Assembly: GCF_027943945.1 (NCBI RefSeq)
Contig: NZ_AP027141.1
Span: 2,666,001-2,730,000, forward strand
Reading direction: 5' to 3'
DNA from: Microbacterium terricola
Lineage (GTDB): Bacteria > Actinomycetota > Actinomycetes > Actinomycetales > Microbacteriaceae
Length of the DNA: 64,000 nt
The notes below the pieces were generated by a model. That model made no database searches. It was not told the DNA's origin and saw nothing but the letters and a program-made list of their open reading frames with translations. Below, piece after piece: positions 25,756-34,600 of this stretch. Numbering within the stretch: position 1 is the first letter of the stretch; each line of letters starts with the position of its first letter. The position numbers and the translations under genes were made by a program.

Positions 25756-27078
25756 TCAGCCTTCGTCGTTGGCCGACTGGACGAGCGCCATGAAGTCCGC
25801 GCCGCTGAGCGACCCGTTCGCCAGTGCGCCGCCGTTGGTCTGGCTGATGCTCGTGCCCTTCGACGTGAACAGCGCCTCGAACCACAGCACGCTCGAGGGG
25901 GCGTTCGCGATCACGTCCTGCACGGTCTGTGTGGTCTCCGGCAGGTCTGCGGGCGGGTTGTCGATGGCGAAGCCCGACACGACACCGGTCTCGTTGAGCA
26001 CCGTGTCGCCGTAGTTCTCCGCGATGCAGGTGAGCCACGCCTCCGTGTCGGCGTCGTAGCCCTTCTGCGAGAACATCACCGGGATGCCCACGTTCGCCGG
26101 GATCTCGTCGATGCTGCCCGCACCGCCCTCGACGGCCGGGAACCGCGCGAAGCCGACGTTGTCGGCGCCGATCTGGTTCTGCGCCTCATCGTTGAAGTTC
26201 GCCAGCGCCCAGCTGCCCATGTAGAAGAAGGCGGCCTTGCCGGTGAGGAAGGTGTTCAGCGCGGCGTTGTAGTCGACCGAGCCGACCGCGTCGCCGAAGT
26301 AGCCGGCCTTGCCGAGCTCGGCGACGGCGTCCGCAGCCGCGACGTACTCCGGGTCGGTGAGCTTGGCGTCGCCGTCTGCCACCTTCTGGAGCGCGTCCGC
26401 GCCCAGGTCGCGGAAGATGTAGTCGCCGACGAGCCGGGTGACCGGCCAGCCGTCCTTGCCGGCAGCCGAGAACGGCTGAACGCCTGCGGCGTCGAGCGTG
26501 GCGGCGGCATCCACCAGGTCGTCCCACGTCTCCGGCGCCTCGATGCCGTTGTCGGCCAGGATCTCCTTGTTGTACCAGAAGCCCTCGATGTTGAACTCGG
26601 TGGGCAGGGCGTAGAGTCCGCCGTCGCCGTAGAGCGCCTTGATGGTCGACTCGGCGGCGGGCAGGATCTTGTCGGCCACCCCGAGGTCCTCGAGCGCGTC
26701 CGACAGGTTGAGCACCTGGCCGGCCTCGATGAACTGTGCCATCAGCGACGGGGTGCCCGCGGCCATCGACATGTCGGACAGGGCGTCCTGGCTGGCGAGC
26801 AGCTGGAGCTGCTGGTCCCACTGGGTGCCCGCGATGTCGTCCGTCTTCAGCGCCGCGGTCTCTGCGACGTCGGAGCAGACGTCGGAGGCGAGCGTTTCGA
26901 GGGTGCCGACGATCGTGGTGTTCTCGGTCTGGCCGAGGTAGCTGAACTCCCCGTCGCCTGCGCCTCCGCTGGCAGACGGCTCTGCGCTGCCTGAGCAGCC
27001 GGCGAGGATCATCGCCCCCGCGCCGACGAGCGCGAGAGCAGGGAGAAGGCGCCGGGTGCGCCTCGTAGCTGTGGTCAC
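25756..27078 (-). CDS. Sugar ABC transporter substrate-binding lipoprotein
   Basis: A 440-residue family-1 solute-binding protein and the first gene of operon B. The signal peptide RRLLPALALVGAGAMILAGC ends in a lipobox. FNIEGFWYNKEILADNGIEAPETW is a typical ligand-lobe motif. The start is a GTG with an excellent AGGAGGAATT ribosome-binding site. With GH78 and GH43 enzymes in the same operon, the ligand is probably a rhamnose-containing plant oligosaccharide (inference). Confidence 0.9.
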   Translation of the reverse strand: MTTATRRTRRLLPALALVGAGAMILAGCSGSAEPSASGGAGDGEFSYLGQTENTTIVGTLETLASDVCSDVAETAALKTDDIAGTQWDQQLQLLASQDALSDMSMAAGTPSLMAQFIEAGQVLNLSDALEDLGVADKILPAAESTIKALYGDGGLYALPTEFNIEGFWYNKEILADNGIEAPETWDDLVDAAATLDAAGVQPFSAAGKDGWPVTRLVGDYIFRDLGADALQKVADGDAKLTDPEYVAAADAVAELGKAGYFGDAVGSVDYNAALNTFLTGKAAFFYMGSWALANFNDEAQNQIGADNVGFARFPAVEGGAGSIDEIPANVGIPVMFSQKGYDADTEAWLTCIAENYGDTVLNETGVVSGFAIDNPPADLPETTQTVQDVIANAPSSVLWFEALFTSKGTSISQTNGGALANGSLSGADFMALVQSANDEG

Positions 27079-27106
27079 AATTCCTCCTTGAATGCGACGC
27101 CTCAAT

Positions 27107-27183
27107 TGAAGCGCTTCAGTGGAAGATTGCCACTCAATCAGAGCGATTGTCAACCCGGCGTTATACATTTGTGAAGCGCTTCA
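27107..27183. promoter_or_regulatory. Divergent promoters with two perfect LacI operators (operon B)
   Basis: Two exact copies of the palindrome TGAAGCGCTTCA lie at 27107-27118 and 27172-27183, 65 bp apart centre to centre, close to six helical turns. For the leftward operon TTGACA (27153-27148) and CAATCT (27129-27124), 18 bp apart, form the promoter, with the first operator just downstream. For the rightward lacI gene a TATACA -10 at about 27162-27167 is followed by the second operator. The LacI protein should repress both directions, perhaps by looping. Confidence 0.85.
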
Positions 27184-27307
27184 TCGAATCGCCCGTCCGC
27201 GGGACGGGTGTCGGCATAATGAGGACGCAGCGTCGGAGTGGCCGTCTGCGGCCGGGCAGGAGAGCATCATCAGCGAGCAGGGAGCCGCCCGGCGCGGCCA
27301 GCCGAGC

Positions 27308-28315
27308 ATGACCGACGTCGCACGGCACGCAGGTGTGGCGCTCGGCACGGTGTCGAACACGCTCAACAATCCCGAGAAGGTGGCCGAGGCGACCCGGCGC
27401 AAGGTGCTCGCCGCCATCGCCGAGCTCGGCTTCGTGCGCAACGACGCCGCGCGCTCACTCGCCGCGGGCAACAGCACGACGGTCGGCCTCGTGCTCGCCG
27501 ACCTCGGCAACTCCTTCTTCGTCGACATCGCCCGCGGGGCCGAGCAGGTGATGCGGCGCAACGGCATGAATGTCCTCATCGCGAACACCGACATCGACCG
27601 CGACCGCGAGGTGCGCAATCTCGAGCTGTTCGAACAGCACAGGGTGGCCGGCATCATCCTCGCCCCGCTCGACACCCCGCTCGCCCGCTCGCAGGTGCTG
27701 CCCGCGAGCAAGACCCCGACCGTGCTGGTGAACTTCGACTCCGAGTCGCACGCCCACCCGTCCGTCGCGGTGAACGAGCACCTCGGCGGACGCCTCGCGG
27801 CGCGCCACCTGCTCGAGCTCGGCCGCCGGCGACTGCTGTTCGTCGGCGGCCCCCTCTTCCTGACGGCCGTGCGCGGCCGCTACGAGGGCGCCGCGGAGGC
27901 GGTCGCCGCGTTCCCCGGGGCGGAGATGGAGCACCTCGAGACGCGCGGACTCAACATCCGCCACGGGCGCGCGGCGGCGCAGACGATCCTCGACCGGGGG
28001 GCCGGCCGCTACGACGGCATCATCGCCGCCGCCGACCTCGTCGCCATCGGCCTCATCCAGGCGCTCGGCGAGCGCGAGGGGTTCCGGGTGCCCGCCGATC
28101 TCGCGATCACCGGCTACGACAACAACCACTTCGCGTCGGAGAGCGCCGTCCCCGTGACGACGGTCGGCCAGCCGGGTGAGGAGATGGGCCGCGTGGCGGC
28201 GGACCTGCTGCTGGAGCGGATCGCCCGCCCCGACGCATCGGTGCGCAGCCTCGTGCTCGATCCGCATCTGATCCCGCGCCGCTCCACCCTCGGCGAGCTC
28301 TGGCACAACGACTGA
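27308..28315 (+). CDS. LacI-family repressor of the rhamnoside locus
   Basis: From the ATG used here the protein has 335 residues and begins directly in the helix-turn-helix (MTDVARHAGVALGTVSNTLN). The hinge SLAAGNSTTVGLVLADL and C-terminal sensor motif AITGYDNNHFASESAVPVTT follow. No good ribosome-binding site precedes this ATG, whereas AGGAG at 27258-27262 sits 6 bases before an in-frame ATC at 27269 that would add ISEQGAARRGQPS, a natural-looking N-terminus. A non-standard AUC start is therefore possible. It is divergent from operon B and surely controls it through the TGAAGCGCTTCA sites. Confidence 0.85.
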   Translation: MTDVARHAGVALGTVSNTLNNPEKVAEATRRKVLAAIAELGFVRNDAARSLAAGNSTTVGLVLADLGNSFFVDIARGAEQVMRRNGMNVLIANTDIDRDREVRNLELFEQHRVAGIILAPLDTPLARSQVLPASKTPTVLVNFDSESHAHPSVAVNEHLGGRLAARHLLELGRRRLLFVGGPLFLTAVRGRYEGAAEAVAAFPGAEMEHLETRGLNIRHGRAAAQTILDRGAGRYDGIIAAADLVAIGLIQALGEREGFRVPADLAITGYDNNHFASESAVPVTTVGQPGEEMGRVAADLLLERIARPDASVRSLVLDPHLIPRRSTLGELWHND

Positions 28316-28400
28316 TCCCCGCACGGCAGGCGCCATAGGCGCTCGCGTACCTCGGGTGCAAGCCCTTGCCGGGCGGCGGCGGGTTCTGAAGACTCGCGGA

Positions 28401-29366
28401 ATGGTCTTCCTCGGCTACCACGCCTCCCACGAGCAGCTGCCGCCCAGCGCGCTGCTGCGTTCCGTCGTCCGCGCCGAGCAGGCGGGATTCGACGGCGCGA
28501 TGTGCTCCGACCACCTGGCGCCCTGGGGTCTCGCGCAGGGCGAGTCGGGCTACGCGTGGAGCTGGCTCGGCGCCGCTCTCGCGACAACCTCCTTCTCGTT
28601 CGGCGTCGTGACGGCGCCGGGTCAGCGGTACCACCCGGTCATCGCCGCACAGGCGATCGCGACGCTGGAGGAGATGTTCCCCGGCCGGTTCTGGGCGGCA
28701 CTGGGCAGCGGCGAGGCCATGAACGAGCACGTCACCGGCGATCCGTGGCCGGCGAAGCACGAGCGCAACGAGCGACTGGCGGCATCGGTCGACACGATCA
28801 GAGCGCTCCTCGCCGGCGACGAGGTCACCCGCGATGACGTCATCACCGCGCATCGGGCGCGCATCTGGAGCCGACCCGAGGCGCCGCCGCCCCTGCTGGC
28901 GGCAGCGGTGAGCGCCGAGACGGCCGCGTGGGCGGCGGGGTGGGCGGACGGCCTCGTGACCGTCGGCCAGGCGCGACCCGTGCTGGACGAGGTCGTGCGG
29001 TCGTACCGGGATGCCGGTGGGCGAGGCCCTCTGGCGCTGCAGGTGCACCTCGCCCTCGAAGACACCAAAGCTGCCGCCGTCGCGGTGCTCCGAGCGCAGT
29101 GGCGGCATGCCGTGATCACCGGGCCGACCCTCTGGGACATCGAGCAGCCGGAGGACTTCGACGCGCTCGCCGGCGACCCCACCGACGATCAGCTGCGCCA
29201 GGGCGCGATCTGCTCCGCCGACGCGGAGGAGGCCGCAGACCGGATCGCCGGGCTGGCCTCGGCCGGCTTCGACCGCGTCTATCTGCACGGTGTCGGCACC
29301 GACCAGGACGACTTCCTCGACCGCGCGGAACGCGACCTGCTGCCCGCGCTGAGGAGACGACTGTGA
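28401..29366 (+). CDS. LLM-class flavin-dependent oxidoreductase (TIGR03885-like)
   Basis: A 321-residue luciferase-like barrel enzyme. FDGAMCSDHLAPWG near the N-terminus, then GYAWSWLGAALATTSFSFGVVTAPG and AQAIATLEEMFPGRFWAALGSGE, are the standard substrate- and flavin-site blocks. It resembles the group annotated as probable non-F420 flavin oxidoreductases. The start is the ATG of MVFLGYHASH. Its stop overlaps the GTG of the GH13 gene (GTGA), so the two are coupled. The substrate is unknown. Confidence 0.82.
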   Translation: MVFLGYHASHEQLPPSALLRSVVRAEQAGFDGAMCSDHLAPWGLAQGESGYAWSWLGAALATTSFSFGVVTAPGQRYHPVIAAQAIATLEEMFPGRFWAALGSGEAMNEHVTGDPWPAKHERNERLAASVDTIRALLAGDEVTRDDVITAHRARIWSRPEAPPPLLAAAVSAETAAWAAGWADGLVTVGQARPVLDEVVRSYRDAGGRGPLALQVHLALEDTKAAAVAVLRAQWRHAVITGPTLWDIEQPEDFDALAGDPTDDQLRQGAICSADAEEAADRIAGLASAGFDRVYLHGVGTDQDDFLDRAERDLLPALRRRL

Positions 29367-31024
29367 AGATCACCGACACCAGCGACCTGTGGTGGAAGTC
29401 CGCCGTCATCTACTGCCTCGACGTCGAGACCTACATGGACGCCGACGGCGACGGCATCGGCGACTTCACCGGACTCGCCCGGCGCATCGACTACCTGGCC
29501 GACCTCGGCGTCACCTGCCTGTGGCTGATGCCGTTCTATCCGACGCCCGATCGCGACGACGGCTATGACATCACCGACTTCTACGGCGTCGACCGGCGTC
29601 TGGGCAGCCACGGCGACGTCGTCGAGGTGCTGCGCACCGCACGCGATCGGGGCATGCGCGTCATCGTCGACCTCGTCGTCAACCACACGTCCGACAAGCA
29701 TCCGTGGTTCGTCTCCGCCAAGCGCAGCCGCACCTCGCGGTACCGGGACTTCTACGTGTGGCGCGACGAGCCGCCCGCGCACCCCCAGCCGACCGTGTTC
29801 CCCGGCGAGGAGGCGTCGGTCTGGGAGCACGAGCCGCGCACCGACCAGTACTTCCAGCACGTGTTCTACAAGCACCAGCCCGACCTCAACGTCGCCAACC
29901 CGCGGGTGCGTGATGAGATCGCCAAGACGATGGGCTTCTGGCTGGCTCTCGGCGTCTCGGGCTTCCGCATCGACGCGGTCCCGTTCCTCATCGAACCGCC
30001 CGACGGCGTCGAGCTGGGTGACCCGCACGAGCTGCTCCGTGACCTGAAGCGCTTCCTGCAGCGGCGGTCGGGTGAGGCGGCCCTCCTCGGCGAGGTGAAC
30101 CTGCCGTTCCGGCAGCAGCTGCAGTTCTTCGGCGGACCGCGCGGCGGCGAGCTCGACCTGCAGTTCGACTTCCTCTCGATGCAGGCCCTCTACCTCTCGC
30201 TGGCGCGCAGCGACCCGGCGCCCCTGGTCAAGAGCCTCCAGGCGCGTCCGGCGCTGCCACCGGAGGCCGGCTGGGCGAACTTCGTGCGCAACCACGACGA
30301 GCTCACCCTCGACAAACTCAGCGAGCGCGAGCGCGAGGAGGTGTTCACGGCGTTCGCCCCCGACGAGGGTCAGCGCGTCTACGGCCGCGGCATCACCCGG
30401 CGGCTGCCACCCATGCTCGCCGGCGATCCTCGCCGCATCCGCATGGTCTACAGCCTGCTGTTCTCCCTGCCCGGCACCCCGGTGCTGTTCTACGGCGAGG
30501 AGATCGGCATGGGCGAGAACCCCGATGTGCACGGCCGCGGCTCGGTGCGAACGCCGATGCAGTGGACGGATGCTGCCGGCGCCGGATTCTCCGATGCACC
30601 GCCCCGGCGGCTCGTCGCGCCGTTCCCGGCCGACGGGTACGCTCCGGCGCACGTCAACGTGCAGCAGCAGCGCAACGACCCCGACTCGCTGCTCGACTTC
30701 ATCCGGAGGATGATCAGCCGCTCTCGCACCTCGGCCGAGATCGGCTGGGGCGAACTCGAGATCCTCTCGCCCGACACCGACGGCGTGCTGGTGCATTCGC
30801 TGACATCGGACGTCGGCCGGATGGTCGCGTTCCATAACTTCACCGATGTGCCTGTGCGCACCCGCGTCGCGATCGGCACCGACTCGGCCGGCGCCGAGCT
30901 GCTCGACCTGCACGGGCCCGACACGGTGCCGGTCGACGGGCGGGGGCGGATCAGCGTCGAGCTGGCGCCGTACGGCTTCCGCTGGCTGCGGATCCCCTCC
31001 CCTGGCGACTCCCGGATCGCCTGA
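29363..31024 (+). CDS. GH13 alpha-amylase family protein (trehalose synthase-like)
   Basis: A 553-residue cytoplasmic GH13 enzyme. The catalytic residues are nucleophile D204 (GFRIDAVPF), acid/base E244 (LLGEVNLPF) and stabiliser D312 (NHDE). DLVVNHTSDKHPWF and GDFTGLARRIDYLADLGV match trehalose synthase/oligo-1,6-glucosidase relatives, and RTPMQW near residue 390 is typical. It is about as long as a TreS catalytic core, with no maltokinase domain. The GTG start follows GAGGAGA. Neighbours on both sides are coupled or close (LLM oxidoreductase, DUF72). Exact reaction (isomerase or hydrolase) is not decidable. Confidence 0.85.
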   Translation: MKITDTSDLWWKSAVIYCLDVETYMDADGDGIGDFTGLARRIDYLADLGVTCLWLMPFYPTPDRDDGYDITDFYGVDRRLGSHGDVVEVLRTARDRGMRVIVDLVVNHTSDKHPWFVSAKRSRTSRYRDFYVWRDEPPAHPQPTVFPGEEASVWEHEPRTDQYFQHVFYKHQPDLNVANPRVRDEIAKTMGFWLALGVSGFRIDAVPFLIEPPDGVELGDPHELLRDLKRFLQRRSGEAALLGEVNLPFRQQLQFFGGPRGGELDLQFDFLSMQALYLSLARSDPAPLVKSLQARPALPPEAGWANFVRNHDELTLDKLSEREREEVFTAFAPDEGQRVYGRGITRRLPPMLAGDPRRIRMVYSLLFSLPGTPVLFYGEEIGMGENPDVHGRGSVRTPMQWTDAAGAGFSDAPPRRLVAPFPADGYAPAHVNVQQQRNDPDSLLDFIRRMISRSRTSAEIGWGELEILSPDTDGVLVHSLTSDVGRMVAFHNFTDVPVRTRVAIGTDSAGAELLDLHGPDTVPVDGRGRISVELAPYGFRWLRIPSPGDSRIA

Positions 31025-31038
31025 CGCAGGCAGCGCCC

Positions 31039-31767
31039 ATGGCCATCCGGATCGGCACCTCGGGGTGGAGCTACGACCACTGGCAGGATGTGCTCTACCC
31101 GCCCGGGCTCCCCGCCCACGACCGGCTGGCCCGCTACGTCTCGGTGTTCGACACGGTCGAGCTGAATGCGAGCTTCTACCGCTGGCCGCCGGCATCGCGC
31201 TTCCAGAGCTGGAACCGCCGGCTCCCCGGCGGCTTCGCGATGACCGTGAAGGCGCCGCGCGGGCTCACTCACGGCAAGCGCCTGTACGGCCCTGAGGCCT
31301 GGCTGGAGCGGATGAGGGCAGGCTGGCAGGAGCTCGGCGACAAGCGTGCCGTGATGCTCGTGCAGCTGCCCCCGACGATGGAGCGCGACGACGACCGGCT
31401 GGGGTACTTCCTCGAGCGCATCCCGGAGTGGATGCCCACGGCGGTCGAGCTGCGGCATCCGTCCTGGAATGACGAGGCGGTGTTCTCACTGCTCGAGCGG
31501 CACCGGGCGGCGTACTGCGTCATGAGCGGGGCCGGGCTCCCCTGCATCCTTCGGGCGACGTCGGATGTCGCGTACGTGCGACTGCATGGGCCGAGCCACG
31601 AGCACCTCTACGGCGGCTCCTACTCGGATGACGATCTCGCCTGGTGGGCCGACCGGCTGCGGGAATGGAGCGGCGCCGGCCGCACGGTGTACGCGTACTT
31701 CAACAACGACGGCGAGGGCAACGCGGTCCGCAACGCCCTCACCCTGAAGCGGATGACCGGCACCTGA
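31039..31767 (+). CDS. DUF72 domain-containing protein
   Basis: A 242-residue TIM-barrel-like DUF72 protein: IRIGTSGWSYDHWQDVLYP at the start, FDTVELNASFYRWP, then MLVQLPPTMERDDDRL and AYVRLHGPSHEHLYGGSY, and the terminal VYAYFNNDGEGNAVRNA. The family has conserved polar residues but no proven activity. It follows the GH13 gene by 14 bp and ends the operon. Confidence 0.9.
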   Translation: MAIRIGTSGWSYDHWQDVLYPPGLPAHDRLARYVSVFDTVELNASFYRWPPASRFQSWNRRLPGGFAMTVKAPRGLTHGKRLYGPEAWLERMRAGWQELGDKRAVMLVQLPPTMERDDDRLGYFLERIPEWMPTAVELRHPSWNDEAVFSLLERHRAAYCVMSGAGLPCILRATSDVAYVRLHGPSHEHLYGGSYSDDDLAWWADRLREWSGAGRTVYAYFNNDGEGNAVRNALTLKRMTGT

Positions 31768-31783
31768 GCACGGCGCTCCGCCT

Positions 31784-31829
31784 TCACCTGTCGCGAAATG
31801 CACCGCGGGTCGCAGATCGCGACAGGCGA
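31784..31829. terminator. Bidirectional terminator between DUF72 and hydrolase genes
   Basis: CCTGTCGCGA (31787-31796) and TCGCGACAGG (31817-31826) form a perfect 10-bp stem, extended by TTC/GAA outside one mismatch, with a 20-nt loop. It lies in the short gap between two convergent genes. Confidence 0.65.
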
Positions 31830-31840
31830 ACCATATGGGG

Positions 31841-32620
31841 CTAGACCTGAAGCCGCTCGGCGACGATGCGGGTGGCGGCGGCGGGGTCGAGGCGGTGTCC
31901 GACCGATTCGGGCACTTCGAGGAACTCCGCCGCGGGCATCGCCTCGGCGAGCCGTCGGGCGGCGCCGGTGAGCAGCGGGAAGGTCTGCACGCCGCACAGG
32001 ATCGTCACCGGCACCTCGACCTGGCGCATCTCCGCCGTCGGCGTCGACACCTGACGGGTGAGCGTCGCGTCGTAGACCGTCGACTGTGCCAGCGGGACCA
32101 GGCTGTCGAAGAGCGGGCTGGTGCGGATCTGCTCGATCATCTCCTCCGGCAGCCCGATGCCTTCGCGCTGGAAGACCAGCACGGCCTCGGCCTCCTCACC
32201 CGCGTCCACGAGAGCCTGCAGACGCTCGGGCAGCGCGGCATCCGGCTCGTCCTCGCCGAAGTGGAACGGCGGCTCGGAGAGCAGCAGCCGCCCGACCGGG
32301 ACGCCCTCTCCTGCGGCGTACAGGGCGAGCACGGCGCCGGAGGAATGCCCGATGACGGCCGCCACTCCCCCGACCGAGGCGATCACCGCCGCGAGGTCTT
32401 CGACCTCGCGCAGCGGGTCGACCGGAGGGGTGTCGCCGCTGTCGCCGCGCGCGCGCCGGTCGTACGTGACCGCGCGCAGCCCGGCGCCGGCGAACGCGTC
32501 CGCGATCTCGACAGCATCCTTCGCCGTCGAGAAGGCGCCGTTGACGATGACCACGGCGGGACCGCTGCCCACCTCGTGCACGGCGATCGAGGTGCCGTCG
32601 GCGGATTCGATGAGACTCAT
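31841..32620 (-). CDS. Alpha/beta hydrolase
   Basis: A 259-residue alpha/beta-hydrolase. The nucleophile elbow is GHSSG with S93; VVIVNGAFSTAKD forms the oxyanion region and GHRLDP near the C-terminus supplies the His. YDRRARGDSGDTPPVDP is the usual strand-4 loop. There is no signal peptide. It is divergent from the radical SAM gene with a 70-bp gap. Substrate unknown. Confidence 0.88.
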   Translation of the reverse strand: MSLIESADGTSIAVHEVGSGPAVVIVNGAFSTAKDAVEIADAFAGAGLRAVTYDRRARGDSGDTPPVDPLREVEDLAAVIASVGGVAAVIGHSSGAVLALYAAGEGVPVGRLLLSEPPFHFGEDEPDAALPERLQALVDAGEEAEAVLVFQREGIGLPEEMIEQIRTSPLFDSLVPLAQSTVYDATLTRQVSTPTAEMRQVEVPVTILCGVQTFPLLTGAARRLAEAMPAAEFLEVPESVGHRLDPAAATRIVAERLQV

Positions 32621-32690
32621 GAGGCGATCGAACCAACCGCGCCACGGCCCGTCAACCCGTCCGGCTGACGCTCAGGTCTATCGTGAGCAC

Positions 32691-34283
32691 ATGAGTCAGA
32701 GCTCCCCTGGGATGCCGCTGCGGGAATATCGCATTCACCGCTACGTCAACGCGTTCTGTCCGCGCTGCCACGAGGAGGATCCCGATCGGCCCCTGGCCGA
32801 CGTGCGGCGTCTGTCCGGCTGGCTCGCAGACCGCGACGGCCGCGTCTGGCTGGAGCGCGGGTGCCCTGATCACGGCATGATCAGCACGCTGTACGACGAG
32901 TCGGCGGAGATCCTCACGTACCTCGAGCAGTGGACGGCGCCGACGAAGGTGCATGGCCCCGACACGATCGGCAACTTCAAGCCGGTCCCCTCCGCGTACG
33001 AGGACGGCCTGCCGCAGATGCAGACGCAGCACACCTGCATCCTGCTCGAAGACCTCACCGACCACTGCAACCTGCGCTGCCCGACCTGCTTCGCCGAGTC
33101 GTCGCCGGCCGCATCGGCGATCGCGCCGCTCGCCGCCGTGCTCGCCTCCGTCGACGCGCGGCTCGCCAAGGAGAACAACCGCATCGACGTGCTGATGCTC
33201 TCCGGCGGCGAGCCGACGCTGTACCCGTGGCTCGAGCAGCTGCTCGAGCACCTGGTCGCCCGCCCGATCGTGCGCATCCTGATCAACTCGAACGGCCTGC
33301 GGATCGCGCAGGACGACGCGCTCGTCGCGACGCTGAAGAAGCACCGCGAGCGGGTCGAGGTGTACCTGCAGTACGACGGCGAGAGCGCCGAGGCGTCCGC
33401 ATATCACCGAGGAGCCGACATCCGTCGGTTCAAGGAGCGCGCCATGGAGCGGCTCTCGGAGGCGGGCGTCTTCATGACCCTGACGATGACGGCGGCGCTC
33501 GGGGTGAACGACGGCGAGATCGGCGCCGTGATCCGGCGGGCGATGGCGACGCCGTACGTCGGCGGAGTGACGGTCCAGCCCGTGTTCGGATCAGGCCGAT
33601 CGGCCGGCATCGACCCGGACGACCGGCTCACCCACACCGGCGTGCTGACGCGGCTCGGGCCGCAGACCGACGGCGAGATCACCTGGCGCGACCTGACCGC
33701 GCTGCCGTGCAGCCATCCGCACTGCTGCTCGGTCGGGTACTTCCTCAAGGACGACGCGGACGAGTGGAAGTCGCTCGTCGGGCTGATCGGGCACGACCGG
33801 CTGAAGGAGTTCCTCGACTTGAACCCCGACATGATCGCGAACCGCATCGCCGACTCGAACGTGAACGCGGCCATCCGCGACGTCGTGAAGAACTCCCTGC
33901 TCGACCTGCTCAGCGAGCAGTCGTCGCTGTCGCACCCGTCGATGAGCGACATCTGGCGCGACATCTGCGTGAACTGCGACCTCGGGATCGGCACGCTCGC
34001 GACGCTGGCGGCCTCACGGCTGCCCGGCCAGCATCAGCGGCTGCGCCGGATGCTGGCCGACCGCGTGCTGCGCATCACGGTGAAGCCGTTCATGGACATC
34101 AACACGATGATCGAGGAGCGCCTCACGCAGTGCTGCGTCCACGTGGCCACAGTCAACGAGACGACCGACGCCCATCAGTGCGCTCCCTTCTGCGCGGTGC
34201 AGGCCTGGGCGCCGCTCTCACGCACCCGCATCTCGACCGCGACCGGCGGCACGCGCAGGCAGATCCCGGTGACGGTGTCATGA
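32691..34283 (+). CDS. Radical SAM protein related to tetraether-lipid-synthase-type enzymes
   Basis: A 530-residue radical SAM enzyme. The [4Fe-4S] motif is C126-x3-C130-x2-C133 (CNLRCPTC), followed by MLSGGEPTLYPW. Before it lies a zinc/rubredoxin-like knuckle (C23-x2-C26 and C58 in RGCPDHG), and after it several Cys groups (CSHPHCC, CVNCDLG, and TQCCVH with HQCAPFC) that could bind auxiliary clusters. An N-terminal CPxC...CPDHG knuckle is, as I recall, seen in archaeal Tes (MJ0619) and relatives, which join lipid chains. TATCGT lies 6 bp before the ATG and no Shine-Dalgarno is visible, so the mRNA may be leaderless. Its stop overlaps the next start (ATGA). Substrate unknown. Confidence 0.8.
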   Translation: MSQSSPGMPLREYRIHRYVNAFCPRCHEEDPDRPLADVRRLSGWLADRDGRVWLERGCPDHGMISTLYDESAEILTYLEQWTAPTKVHGPDTIGNFKPVPSAYEDGLPQMQTQHTCILLEDLTDHCNLRCPTCFAESSPAASAIAPLAAVLASVDARLAKENNRIDVLMLSGGEPTLYPWLEQLLEHLVARPIVRILINSNGLRIAQDDALVATLKKHRERVEVYLQYDGESAEASAYHRGADIRRFKERAMERLSEAGVFMTLTMTAALGVNDGEIGAVIRRAMATPYVGGVTVQPVFGSGRSAGIDPDDRLTHTGVLTRLGPQTDGEITWRDLTALPCSHPHCCSVGYFLKDDADEWKSLVGLIGHDRLKEFLDLNPDMIANRIADSNVNAAIRDVVKNSLLDLLSEQSSLSHPSMSDIWRDICVNCDLGIGTLATLAASRLPGQHQRLRRMLADRVLRITVKPFMDINTMIEERLTQCCVHVATVNETTDAHQCAPFCAVQAWAPLSRTRISTATGGTRRQIPVTVS

Positions 34284-34597
34284 GCGCCGCCGACTACAGC
34301 CACCTCAACCAGCGCGACGACTCGGTCGGCGCCCCGGTCGTTCCGTTCGATCCGCTGCGGCTGTGCGTCTTCACCACCGTCGCGGCGATCACCGCGATCC
34401 TCGGCCCCATCGCGGTGCTCGCGTTCGCCGGCATCGCGATCGCCGGCTACGCACGCGCCCGGCGGGCGGGGCTCCTGCGCTCGCGCTGCAAGCTGGGCGA
34501 CACGCGGCTCGTGCTCCTGTACCTGTCGGTGATCGCCGTGCTCGCCGCGGTCGCTATCCCGTTCTGGGTCATGCTCTGGATCGGGATGCTGGGCTGA
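34280..34597 (+). CDS. Small membrane protein in the radical SAM cluster
   Basis: A 105-residue protein with about three hydrophobic helices (LCVFTTVAAITAILGPIAVL, AFAGIAIAGYA and VLLYLSVIAVLAAVAIPFWV) separated by a basic loop (RARRAGLLRSRCKLGD). The ATG overlaps the radical SAM stop. No family recognised; the tight coupling suggests a partner of its neighbours, perhaps a membrane anchor. Confidence 0.65.
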   Translation: MSAADYSHLNQRDDSVGAPVVPFDPLRLCVFTTVAAITAILGPIAVLAFAGIAIAGYARARRAGLLRSRCKLGDTRLVLLYLSVIAVLAAVAIPFWVMLWIGMLG

Positions 34598-34600
34598 ACC

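Noticed and set aside
21528..25793. A 1421-codon open frame on the plus strand
   Set aside because: It lies opposite the GH78 and permease genes, has the Arg/Glu/Asp-rich composition typical of antisense frames in high-GC DNA, and matches no domain.
27119..27307. N-terminal extension of the operon B LacI from the ATG at 27119
   Set aside because: It would translate through both promoters and an operator, has no family similarity and no ribosome-binding site.
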